Assembly (NCBI GenBank): GCA_951394045.1
Contig: OX595986.1
Coordinates: 1,612,001 to 1,676,000, forward strand
Source: Nitzschia sp. DOCU1
Lineage: Eukaryota; Bacillariophyta; Bacillariophyceae; Bacillariales; Bacillariaceae
DNA: 64,000 nucleotides
Reading direction: 5' to 3'
Below, in pieces: positions 29,657 to 38,925 of this stretch (the stretch's first letter is position 1; each line of letters starts with the position of its first letter). Position numbers and translations under genes: made by a program. A model generated the notes under the pieces. The model worked only from the letters and a program-made list of their open reading frames with translations. It ran no database searches and had not been told where the DNA came from.

Positions 29657-32600
29657 ATGGAAGAAGAACATCTCATGCCGATCGAGGAGGCTCTGCCAGC
29701 TGACCCCTCTCGGTTCTTCGCACCCGTCACTGAGATGGAAGACCCTGCCGGCGTTGATCGCCAAAACCCTGCACCTCCCTCTTTTGTGTCTCCCGAAACG
29801 CCCTCGTTTGGGAAGATGCAAATGAGAGGAAATGCATCTGCCCGATCCACTCCCTCTGACGAAGGAAATGGAACGCCACCCCGACAGACAGCTGACTTTA
29901 CACCACTGTCTACCATACTGTTTACGAACACGAACTCCGTGGAAGTTGGTGGGACCGACGATGAGGATAACACCATCGCGTCTGGAGCTGAAGAAAACGA
30001 CGATGGCGCGTACCCCCTCCGCATGAAATCGCTGGACCCATCATTGCGAACTGTTGTCTCATGGCTAGCGGGAATCCCCACCATCGAGAGGATTATCAAG
30101 AAGAACCCTGATACGCCATCCGATGTCGCTGTCGTCGAATGGTTGATAATCCTGTTAGTCAACGGGAGTGGAGGAGAGCCGACTGAGATCAAAATGAGTG
30201 ACCTCCGTCGCATTGCATATTGGAGAGCCTGTGACTACGCCGAGGCCCTAGGCAGCGCACTCTACAATGGCAATCGAAGGCTACTTGTTGAGATTATTAT
30301 TGTCATCCACTATGCACTTCTACAGTTCGAACCACCTGAGGCGAGAGGTGTGAGAACAGCGGCTGAGTTGACCCTTGAAGGTGATGGCTCGTTTGAGTCA
30401 GCGCCATGGGATTACTCGACTTTCATTCAGTTGCGAGGTATGTGGCATCCTAGTCTCTCAGGGGCGCTTACTACCTACGCTACTGTGATGAAGAAGGCCG
30501 CGGTTCAAGCATCTCCCCAATCGCCCCCACCGCTATACCGCCGACACAGTCCCATCATCGCCGAGACGGTCACTAGCGATGCTTCTGCCAAGCACACCCC
30601 GATGAAGCCTCACCAGACCCCTTATCCGTTCGCCAAGAGGCCTGAATCTCGAGTAGGCTCGGATAGCACCACCAAACGGGGGTCAAGTGCAGCGCCAAAG
30701 AAGAGTGCGCCGACTGAGAGGACTGCCAGCGGCACAACCTCCTCAGTCAGGAGCAGAAGCACCTATCACACGATTCCCCCAACTATCTTGGACATGGATG
30801 CGGCATCATCCTCCAAGAAAGGAGTACCCGGTCAGTCAAGTACCGCGGACTCCAAGTCGGGGAACCGACAAGACGAAGCTACAAAATCTGGCAGAGGAAA
30901 CTCGGCCAGATCGGAGGCATCGTCTAGGTCTAGACACTCCCTAACCGCTTCGCAAACTCGTGCAGTGTTTGCTGAAGACTGGGGTGTAGACCCTGACGAG
31001 ATCACCATGGTTGACGGCATGTGGTGTGTCCGAGACGATCGAGCAAGTATGCGCTCTCGTTCGGATCGCTCGTCGTCGAGCCGGCGCAGTAGTAAGCGCG
31101 GTGGTCAGGAGAACTACCTCGGTAGTTACCCCTCCAAGCGATCGTCCTTCGACCCGAAGACTGGGGTGTAGACCCTGACGAGATCACCATGGTTGACGGC
31201 ATGTGGTGTGTCCGAGACGATCGAGCAAGTATGCGCTCTCGTTCGGATCGCTCGTCGTCGAGCCGGCGCAGTAGTAAGCGCGGTGGTCAGGAGAACTACC
31301 TCGGTAGTTACCCCTCCAAGCGATCGTCCTTCGACCCTTACAACCGTCCTCATCTGAACGGTGTCCCAGAGAGGCGACCGTATAGGTCCAAGAGCCCGCC
31401 AGGGGGTGACGGCGATAGCCATCATTCGGGCAGCAATTTGTCTCAAAAGGGCAGAGACAAAGCGGCCAAACCACGCGCCAAGATCTCGGATAAGATCGTG
31501 TGGAAAGGTTCGCGCAGTGATTTTCGCACTCTCGAGAAATTTATCGAGGGGCACTTGTCACAGGTTGGCGCGAGCTACATTGTCCGCAGCGACTTCCAGA
31601 ATAAGTACGCCGTCATGGGTGCGTATTATCTGTCTCAAGAGGACTTCTGGAACACATACCAAGTTTCCACTCCCCAAGCTCTTTGGGACCGAGGATACAT
31701 GTTCAGTATTTTCCAATCCGTCACACGCCATTTCGAAGAGAAGATCTGCAACCGATTCCGCAGTACGCAAGATGGTTTCGCTGCATGGAACGAGTTCCGT
31801 CGCGAGTATTCTAATAACGGATCAGCCGAGCTACGGGTCGAGAAGTTAGAAGAAGAAATATCAACGCGATTCGACGAGAAAAAGCACAAGAGCATCGTTA
31901 AGTACTTGGACGACTTCGAGACCAAGGCTTTCGAGCTCATTGAACTTGCTCCACTGCTATGGCACAACGAGACTTTAAAGCGGATGCTATTCATCAATCT
32001 ACGCGATTGTAACAACCAGAGGATCCAGATCGCCTACAACGATCTGCAAAACCGGGAGCATGAAGAGCTTCGAGATGTGTTAAGGTCGTTCAAGCGACAT
32101 GCACATGAGATTGACCGTGACATTGAGCGACGACAGGAGAGTAGAGGTGCGCTCCGTACTCTGCTGGACAATCCCGAAGACGACATCGAGACTGTAGCCC
32201 AACGAGTAAAGGGTTTAGTCGAAGAACAAGGTCTCGCTAAGGCCTATGTTGCCCTCCAAAGCTCTGTTGTTCGTGATAGCTTGGGGATCCCTGCGGCCAT
32301 CTGGAAGCGAATGGAGCCCCAGCTACAAGAGAAGGTGAAGAAGATTCGAGAGGATATTCGCCGCGAACAAGGTGGAGGGAACGCAAAGAAGAAAGAGAGT
32401 TCTCCTTCTCCCGCGCCATCTGCAACGGCGACCAAGACTATCCCCGAGATTCCTGCGCAGTACCCAGCGCTCAAGACCAAGAAGGGCAGCGGGACTAAGG
32501 GGGATACCGTTACTAGAAGCGTAAATCATCTCATGGCGAACCTTGATCTTTCGGACCGGTCTAGCGACGACAGCGATGACTCGGATGACGATGATGACCT

Positions 32601-32793
32601 ACTGGACTTCATCCAGTACAGCAAGGCGTTCGCCGTCGGCACAATCAGGGACGAAGAGTACGACGAAGAAGGTAACTTGCTAGTTCGAGCAAACCTCCAG
32701 AATGCAGAGCGAACTTTGGTGTGTCGAATCGGATCTATGCTGTATCTGATGGGGGGGCCGATGCCTGGGTTCTTGGCCTCATGGCCAAGGTAG
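29657..32793 (+). pseudogene. gag: Copia element 2 gag, broken by a 182-bp duplication
   Basis: Frame one runs 29657-31171 (504 residues, MEEEHLMPIEEALPAD...) and stops in the second copy of a duplicated segment. A second frame, offset by two, continues to 32793. Taking away one duplication unit would leave a single frame, so the stop is secondary. The protein has a Ser/Arg-rich low-complexity middle (SRSDRSSSSRRSS), a helical capsid-like C-terminal half (about 31480-32400) with EEQGLAKAYVALQ, and an acidic end (DDSDDSDDDDDLLDF). No zinc knuckle is evident. Being a young insertion, the damage may have occurred in the source copy or after insertion. Confidence 0.8.
30974..31337 (+). repeat. 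182-bp direct tandem duplication inside gag
   Basis: Copies at 30974-31155 and 31156-31337 appear identical (GAAGACTGGGGTGTAGACCC... to ...TCCTTCGACCC). 182 is not a multiple of three, so it shifts the frame and exposes TAG in GGGGTGTAG. Near identity of the copies implies a very recent event, or an assembly artefact. Confidence 0.9.
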
Positions 32794-35700
32794 TCCACGA
32801 GACAGGGCGCAGTGCGCGACTCGTTGGATACGATCCAGAGACCACGAGGTCCGGAAAGTGTCCCATCGTCTCGGCATATTTGAAAGCCAAGACGAACACA
32901 GGACGACTGGTTCTCCTACACGTGCATGAGGCAGTGTATAATGCAGGCAGTCCTGTAACGTTGGCCTCCGAGTACCAGACTAGAGAGTTTGGTTTGGTCA
33001 TGGACTCGGTAGCTACCAAGCACAGGACCAGCCACGGTAACTATGGTACCCAGCGAATGGAATTGGGTAATGGCGAATGGAAATCCTTCGAAGACAGGGG
33101 AGGGATGATGGGTTTCCAGTTACTACCCTACACGGATGGTGATGAGACTGATCTAGAAGTAATCCACGTCACGTCGAGCGACGTTTGGCGTCCTTCTTCT
33201 TTCCGTTTTCAGGATGCCCTTGATGGGGAAGACCTCGGTCTTGACGAAACGACCATGGTGGTCGCTGAGCCCGAGACTACATCGGTGCTAGTTGCCTCTA
33301 GTGACGATGTCCCGACAGACGTCCTGTGTGACGCAGACGCATATGCTGGGCATAAGCCCTTGATGTCTCCAAGCACCTACAAGGACGTCTCGCGTGACGC
33401 TGCTTTGCTGGGCCAACGCGAGTCGGCCGGATGCATTGACCAACACATGATTCATCCTGAAAATCGCGATTTTCAACAAACGACAACATCCTATGATCCT
33501 TCGGATGCTCTGTTGGAGGTACCAGCGGGAAGTGTTGCGACCCCCGAGCTGGTCTTCGATGCCTCTTACGTTCTCAAGTCGTCGGCCTATGCGGTTGATA
33601 ATGTTCTCGATGACATGAGTTGGGAAGAGTTAGTCGGAAAGAGGTCCTACAATCCTGAGTATCTCGGATACCCAGCGCTGAGCGACGTTAAAGCATGTCT
33701 CTCCAAGGCTGAGATCAGTGATTCGGACATTGGTGGGTTGTTGTTTTCCGAGAAGGACATCGAGGGAACCTACGATTCCTTCGCCTACGCCACGAGATCA
33801 TGGCACCGGATCATGTATGATGCCATTGATCCCAAGAAGCTTCGGCCTTTCCTCGGTTGGCGGCCACTTGAGGTCATCAAGCGGACACTGGAATGTACTA
33901 CCCAGTTGGCTAGAATGACTATTCGAGTCCCTCTCCGTCGACATTACAAGCCGCGAGCTCCCTGGCTCAATGTTTGTCGACTTGACGAACCCGTCTCCGT
34001 CGATCCTATCTTCGCCAATTGCAAAGCGATTGGGACTGGGCACATTGGGGCGTACCTCTTCTTCGGCATGAAGTCATACTGTACCGACCTTTTTGGTTTT
34101 GGCAAGCATCGAAGCTTCAACGACATATTCCGAGAGTTCATTCGGACTCAAGGTGCTCCGTCGCTGCTCCGAACCGACAACGGAAGAGATCTCACAAGCG
34201 ACATCGTTTTGAAGACGCTACGTGAGTTCATGATCAAGGATGGTCAGTCCGAAGCTCACCATCAGCAGCAGAACCCTGTGGAAAGGGGAGCCGCTTTGTG
34301 GTTCAAATCTGATGTTCCAGTTCTTTTGGACCGAACTGGTGCTCCCGACAGTGCTTGGGAACTTGCAGGGGAATATCTTTGCCTTGTCAATAAGCACTGC
34401 TGGCAAGAGCAGCTTGGGATGACACCCATACAACGTCGGACCGGTGTCACACCCGATATCTCAGCTCTACTTCAGTTCTCCTTTTGGGAAAGAGTCCTTT
34501 TTCTGGATCACGAAGCGTCTTTTCCCGCTAGCAAGGAGCGTTGCGGATATTGGTGCGGCGTCGCTGAAAATGTTGGCGACGCACTGACCTACAAGATCTA
34601 CGACGATCAAACTGGCTCTATCTTATGTCGGAGTGTCGTTCGACCATACAAGAACAACTTACGAGTTACTTGGGACCCCAGGTTCGCTCGGACACCATTC
34701 AAAATCACCGCCAAGAATGGGGGGGATCTTTTGCCGCCAAAGTCGACTCGTGATGAGCTTCTTAGCGGCGAGTCCCTAATGGACGCCTATGACGAACTTG
34801 AGGACGAGCCGGAAGGTCACTTCTGGGACGCTATCAACGAGGAAGCGTTGCTGGAAGCCCGAGAGCGAGTTGATCGCCAACCCAAGTCGCCCGTCGGCGG
34901 ATCAGACCTAAGTGGGCCGCCATACGAGGCGACTGAGACGATGGATTCAGGGGAGCATTCAACCCCGTCCAACAGCCTTCTCAAGCTCTCAGATCAACCC
35001 TTAGACATCGATCCTAATATTCCTTACAAGAAAAGGAGTAAGCGAAGGCTTTATGTATCATCCGACTATGGCCAACGCTACTTCCCATTGGATGTCGACG
35101 ACAAGATAGACACATCGTCTTCTCCCGAGCCAGTCGATATGGACGACCAAGCTCCAATCGCAACAGAAGACGAAGACACTGTCACTCCGCCTCTATTGCA
35201 ACGCGATTATGAGAATCTGGAAGAAAATCCTGCTTTGGAAGGTGTAGTCGATGACGACCAAAGTGAAGAGGTCCCGAGTCCCGAGCCAGTCCCGCGCCGA
35301 TCAGCGCGCATCCGTGACTCGAATTACCGCGGTAAATACAGGCGGGAGCGCGATGAAACACGAGCCCAAGTCTCTACTCAGTCACATGAGTCAACCAAGA
35401 CTACCAGGAAAACCGTATTCAGAGGCACCAACTGCTTCTACTCGATCGTCGCACCCCTCATTGCGGCCGGACTGCTACTGCTGCCAATGATGGTCCAAGC
35501 TCTACCTACGATCGGTCTGGAGGCCACCAAGGTACCGTTGACTCAAAGCCAGATCGAGGTCATGATGCCACTTGACCCCGATAGTAAGAAGGAAGAACTA
35601 CGTGCGTATCATGCCTACCTGGATCGCATCGACGAGCTGGAAGGAAAAGACCCAGACAGCACAGATTGGAGGGTAGCTGCGATTACTAAACATATAGTTC

Positions 35701-37694
35701 GTCCTAAAGACATGGGACGTGGCATCTGGTTCAAAGTGGAGTACCTCGACGGCGACAAGGCGTGGTTGCCGATGGATGTGCTGAGATTGCACGATCCATG
35801 GACCTTGGTGGTGTACGTGCACCGAAACGGATTGTCCGAAAAGCCGGGTTGGGAATGGATACCGGAGTATCTCCGGGCCAACGCGACTTTTGGTAATATG
35901 GTGCGGGCATACAAAGTGTCTAAAAGTACCAACGGCCCTAAGTACAAGTTCGGGGTCGAAGTACCTAAGAATCCAAAGCACGCGCTTGAGATCGATAAGC
36001 GCAACGGAAACAACGCGTGGCAGGAATCCATGACGACTGAGGTCAATCAGCTACTGGACTATGAGACGTTCAGATTGGTCCCAGACGAAGTCCCAATGCC
36101 AAGAGGATATAAGCGCATCCCCTACCATTGCGTCCTGGATGTAAAGGTCGACTTGCGACTGAAAAGCAGGATAGTCGCTAATGGAGCCCACACTCCAGAC
36201 ATCGACAAGGAAGAGGTCTACTCGACGGTCGTGTCGATGGAGGCTGTACGACTGGGATTCCTACTGGCGAGAATGAACGGACTATCAGTGTGTGCTGGGG
36301 ACATCGGTAATGCGTACTTGAATGCTCGGACAAGAGAGAAGGTCTACATAGTCGCTGGACCGGAGTTCGGGCCCAAGTACGAAGGAAAACGGCTGATCAT
36401 ACACAAGGCTTTGTACGGACTGAAGTCGTCATCGAGGAGATATGCTGAACATTGCAGCGCAAAGCTCAGGTCGATGGGATATCATCCCTCTCGAGCCGAT
36501 CCGGACCTCTGGATTAAGAGGTTCCCCGACGGGCATTATGAGTACATCGCACGTTATGTCGATGACATCATTGCTTTCTCCAAGAACCCTATGGCAGTGA
36601 TGGAGGAGTTCAAGAAGACCTACCTGATGAAAGGAGTCGGCAAACCGCAATACTACCTGGGCGGAGATGTTATCGAATTAACCAAAGAGTGGCACGGCGA
36701 AGGCCTTTATACGGCATTCTCCGCCGAAACCTACATCGGTAATGTGATCCCGAAGCTCGCCAAGATGTGTGGCAAAGAGACGTTCTCCAAGTCAACCACC
36801 CCGTTTGACCCTGAGTATCATGCGGAGTTGGACGACTCACCGTTGCTAGATCCTGGTGGAATTTCAAAATACCGTGCCCTAATTGGGAGCAGAAACTGGG
36901 TTCTCACACTGGGGCGTTTTGACATCGCATACGCATTGCAGAGTCTGTCAAGATATTCTGCAGCGCCTAGGGAAGGGCATTTCAAGGCAGCCCAGAGAAT
37001 CTACGGATATCTAAGGAAGTTCCCTGATGGAAGACTGATCGTCGACATTGGGAATCCAAAGGTACGCGATCAGGCAAAAGTCACGAAAGGTATGAACTGG
37101 TTGGAGTTCTACCCAGACGCGACGGAAGATATCCCAGAAGGTATGCCGACACCATACGGTCTGATCGCCAAGATCACCGTCTATGTGGACGCAGACCATG
37201 CAAGGGACAAGTTGACAAGGCGATCCGTTACTGGAATTATTGTGCTCATCAACAACACGCCGGTGATGTGGATATCACGCAGGCAGAAGACCGTTGAGAC
37301 GTCTACATATGGTTCAGAACTCATCGCAGCAAGGATCGCGGTAGACATCATTGTCGAGATGAGGTACAAGCTACGAATGCTAGGTGTTCCGGTGGAGGAC
37401 ACGTCGGTAATGGTGGGCGACAATATGTCTGTGGTCATTAACACTACGCTACCTTCTTCAGGTCTAAAGAAGAAACACCTCGCGTGTAACTACCATCGAG
37501 TGCGCGAGGCAATTGCCGGAGGCTTCATCGATTTTGGGCATATCGATACGAAAGCAAATGTAGCCGACATCTGCACCAAGCCGTTGGCAGGGCCGGACTT
37601 CCATGCCTTGCTAAGTACCTACTTGTTTCGGAGACCATTGTCAGTAACCAACTCGCCATCTAACGAATCTGCTTTTGCGCCTGTTGCGGTGTAA
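32676..37694 (+). CDS. pol: Copia element 2 Pol (PR-IN-RT-RH)
   Basis: The frame opens after a TAA at 32673-32675 and overlaps the end of gag by 118 nt in the -1 phase; no good ATG starts it, so it depends on a frameshift or has lost its in-frame link to gag. Protease: NRIYAVSDGGADAWVLG. Integrase: D in YCTDLFG/VDPIF, D in RTDNGRD and E in NPVERGA, followed by the LLDRTGAPDSAWELA segment of this Copia family. A hydrophobic stretch (FYSIVAPLIAAGLLLLPMMV) lies between integrase and reverse transcriptase. RT has HKALYGLKSSSR and RYVDDIIAF. RNase H has VYVDADHARD, TSTYGSELIA, VGDNMSV and the end KANVADICTKPLAG. The Pol frame itself is intact over 1672 codons. Confidence 0.88.
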   Translation, partial: LASSSKPPECRANFGVSNRIYAVSDGGADAWVLGLMAKVVHETGRSARLVGYDPETTRSGKCPIVSAYLKAKTNTGRLVLLHVHEAVYNAGSPVTLASEYQTREFGLVMDSVATKHRTSHGNYGTQRMELGNGEWKSFEDRGGMMGFQLLPYTDGDETDLEVIHVTSSDVWRPSSFRFQDALDGEDLGLDETTMVVAEPETTSVLVASSDDVPTDVLCDADAYAGHKPLMSPSTYKDVSRDAALLGQRESAGCIDQHMIHPENRDFQQTTTSYDPSDALLEVPAGSVATPELVFDASYVLKSSAYAVDNVLDDMSWEELVGKRSYNPEYLGYPALSDVKACLSKAEISDSDIGGLLFSEKDIEGTYDSFAYATRSWHRIMYDAIDPKKLRPFLGWRPLEVIKRTLECTTQLARMTIRVPLRRHYKPRAPWLNVCRLDEPVSVDPIFANCKAIGTGHIGAYLFFGMKSYCTDLFGFGKHRSFNDIFREFIRTQGAPSLLRTDNGRDLTSDIVLKTLREFMIKDGQSEAHHQQQNPVERGAALWFKSDVPVLLDRTGAPDSAWELAGEYLCLVNKHCWQEQLGMTPIQRRTGVTPDISALLQFSFWERVLFLDHEASFPASKERCGYWCGVAENVGDALTYKIYDDQTGSILCRSVVRPYKNNLRVTWDPRFARTPFKITAKNGGDLLPPKSTRDELLSGESLMDAYDELEDEPEGHFWDAINEEALLEARERVDRQPKSPVGGSDLSGPPYEATETMDSGEHSTPSNSLLKLSDQPLDIDPNIPYKKRSKRRLYVSSDYGQRYFPLDVDDKIDTSSSPEPVDMDDQAPIATEDEDTVTPPLLQRDYENLEENPALEGVVDDDQSEEVPSPEPVPRRSARIRDSNYRGKYRRERDETRAQVSTQSHESTKTTRKTVFRGTNCFYSIVAPLIAAGLLLLPMMVQALPTIGLEATKVPLTQSQIEVMMPLDPDSKKEELRAYHAYLDRIDELEGKDPDSTDWRVAAITKHIVRPKDMGRGIWFKVEYLDGDKAWLPMDVLRLHDPWTLVVYVHRNGLSEKPGWEWIPEYLRANATFGNMVRAYKVSKSTNGPKYKFGVEVPKNPKHALEIDKRNGNNAWQESMTTEVNQLLDYETFRLVPDEVPMPRGYKRIPYHCVLDVKVDLRLKSRIVANGAHTPDIDKEEVYSTVVSMEAVRLGFLLARMNGLSVCAGDIGNAYLNARTREKVYIVAGPEFGPKYEGKRLIIHKALYGLKSSSRRYAEHCSAKLRSMGYHPSRADPDLWIKRFPDGHYEYIARYVDDIIAFSKNPMAVMEEFKKTYLMKGVGKPQYYLGGDVIELTKEWHGEGLYTAFSAETYIGNVIPKLAKMCGKETFSKSTTPFDPEYHAELDDSPLLDPGGISKYRALIGSRNWVLTLGRFDIAYALQSLSRYSAAPREGHFKAAQRIYGYLRKFPDGRLIVDIGNPKVRDQAKVTKGMNWLEFYPDATEDIPEGMPTPYGLIAKITVYVDADHARDKLTRRSVTGIIVLINNTPVMWISRRQKTVETSTYGSELIAARIAVDIIVEMRYKLRMLGVPVEDTSVMVGDNMSVVINTTLPSSGLKKKHLACNYHRVREAIAGGFIDFGHIDTKANVADICTKPLAGPDFHALLSTYLFRRPLSVTNSPSNESAFAPVAV

Positions 37695-38073
37695 ACGAGA
37701 TTTTGTGTTTTGTGTGAGTTGATGCGATTACATGGACCTGTCCGCCCGCATAACCAGGCCTGAGTTAGTTCTTCGCCAAAACTTTGGTCATGAATGCGCA
37801 GAGTCCGTGTCATTGATATTTCTTGGTTCTGTTCTTCATTGAACCATGGCATATGTTGTGGCCTACGCTTCCACAACACTATGGAGTTTGCGACTCATTC
37901 TATTTCTTAAGATGGGCAATACACGACGAGGGTCGTCTTTGCTACGTCTATTTCTGTTGCGCCCACATTTGGGTAACAGGTTCTAAGGCTGAGCCTTTCT
38001 GTGTGATAAAAAGCCTCCCATTGTGACAAACTATTTGCATGTTTTAAGATGCTACATGTCGAATGAAGGGGAG
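37695..38073 (+). other. 3' untranslated part and polypurine tract of element 2
   Basis: 379 nt between the pol stop and 3' LTR, ending in AAGGGGAG (38066-38073) against the LTR. No gene is seen. Confidence 0.7.
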
Positions 38074-38411
38074 TAGTGGAGAAAAGACATTTCTTGAGAC
38101 ACCTGTTCGTGACAGGACTCAACGAGATCTTTGAGGTTGCTTCTCGTTCGGCGACGTGGCCCTTCTTCGAGCCTACGTCGGTGTCATTCGTACTGTGCAT
38201 CTATCAATCTGATTGGTTGTTGACTTTACCGCTCTTACTACGGATGACGTGAGTGTGAAGTTTATTACTACGTCCTACGTGGTATCTACGTTGATTTGCT
38301 GGTTTCTCTTTCGGGTATGCTTGTTGTTGCTGCTTTTGTGCGGTTCACAAGCTGTTGTAACGTCAATAGCAATTGGTTATCTTTAAGGCTTTTTTTGAGT
38401 TCGTTCTACTA
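38074..38411 (+). repeat. 3' LTR of Copia element 2
   Basis: 338 bp, followed by CATCT (target duplication). Same TAGT...ACTA ends as the 5' copy. Confidence 0.9.
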
Positions 38412-38925
38412 CATCTGCACGATATGAAATATCCGAGGCTGTCCAGCTCGCCAGAATAGGAGGGGTTTGGGGAGGGACCCCCTTGCATCATTTTTTAGAT
38501 CGCATTTGAAATTTTTATATAGCCTTCCTTAAACAGAAAAAAATATCACCGTTTTTACGATTATCAAATACAATATGTGTATGGTGGGCTTGCTCTCCTG
38601 CCATCCTCGCAGTACTTACAAACCGAGCACGTGCGCGTCTGTCTACTTAGAAGAAGAACGCGACCCCCCTGTCACAATTCTTGACATACGACGTGATTGA
38701 GTCGGACATAGGACTTGCATTCAGACAGGTATGACAGATGAATAAAAAACGTTGTGTTTTGGCGCACAGGTCATTCCTAATAACCTACGCAATTACAATG
38801 TTCACTATGCCGCATTTATTGATCAGTGAAAATCCGCTTTTTACACTTCAGTAAACTATTCATGTTGCGAAACCTGTGCATGTACTCAATCATGTAGCAC
38901 AAGCACCAAATCTAATTGCGTTGTA
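38412..38925. other. AT-rich gap at the left end of the Helitron block
   Basis: 514 nt between Copia element 2 and the helicase stop codon. It holds the inverted sequence GGGACCCCCTT (38474-38484) preceded by G-rich DNA, then AT-rich sequence. No gene is supported. If the Helitron has a conventional 3' end (hairpin plus CTRR on the minus strand) it should lie here, but I could not identify one. Confidence 0.4.
38474..38484 (+). repeat. Candidate left terminal inverted repeat
   Basis: GGGACCCCCTT, paired with its near reverse complement at 49242-49252. Outside it lies AGAATAGGAGGGG; outside the partner, read inward, lies AGAATTAGGGAAAAC. Both outer sides can be read as flanked by TA. Short, so chance is possible. 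Confidence 0.35.

Larger units (their letters stand above)
28945..38411 (+). mobile_element. Copia LTR retrotransposon 2 (gag damaged)
   Basis: Two 338-bp LTRs (28945-29282, 38074-38411) are flanked by a 5-bp target duplication CATCT (28940-28944, 38412-38416). The only LTR difference noticed is a G/T near position 21. The LTRs begin TAGTGG and end CTACTA, so the termini are an inverted TAGT/ACTA rather than the usual TG/CA. Between them are a leader, gag, pol and a polypurine tract AAGGGGAG (38066-38073) touching the 3' LTR. Integrase precedes reverse transcriptase, so it is Copia. Its family (protease S-D-G-G-A, integrase NPVERGA) differs from element 1. Gag is interrupted by an internal tandem duplication, and pol is in another frame. 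Confidence 0.92.

Noticed and set aside
32745..32760. G GGG GGG as the frameshift signal of element 2
   Set aside because: A slip there would bypass the catalytic Asp of the protease, so it is unlikely to be the functional site.
38412..38925. Classical Helitron 3' end (hairpin followed by CTRR on the minus strand)
   Set aside because: No convincing combination of hairpin, CTRR and A/T insertion context could be found by eye; left undefined.
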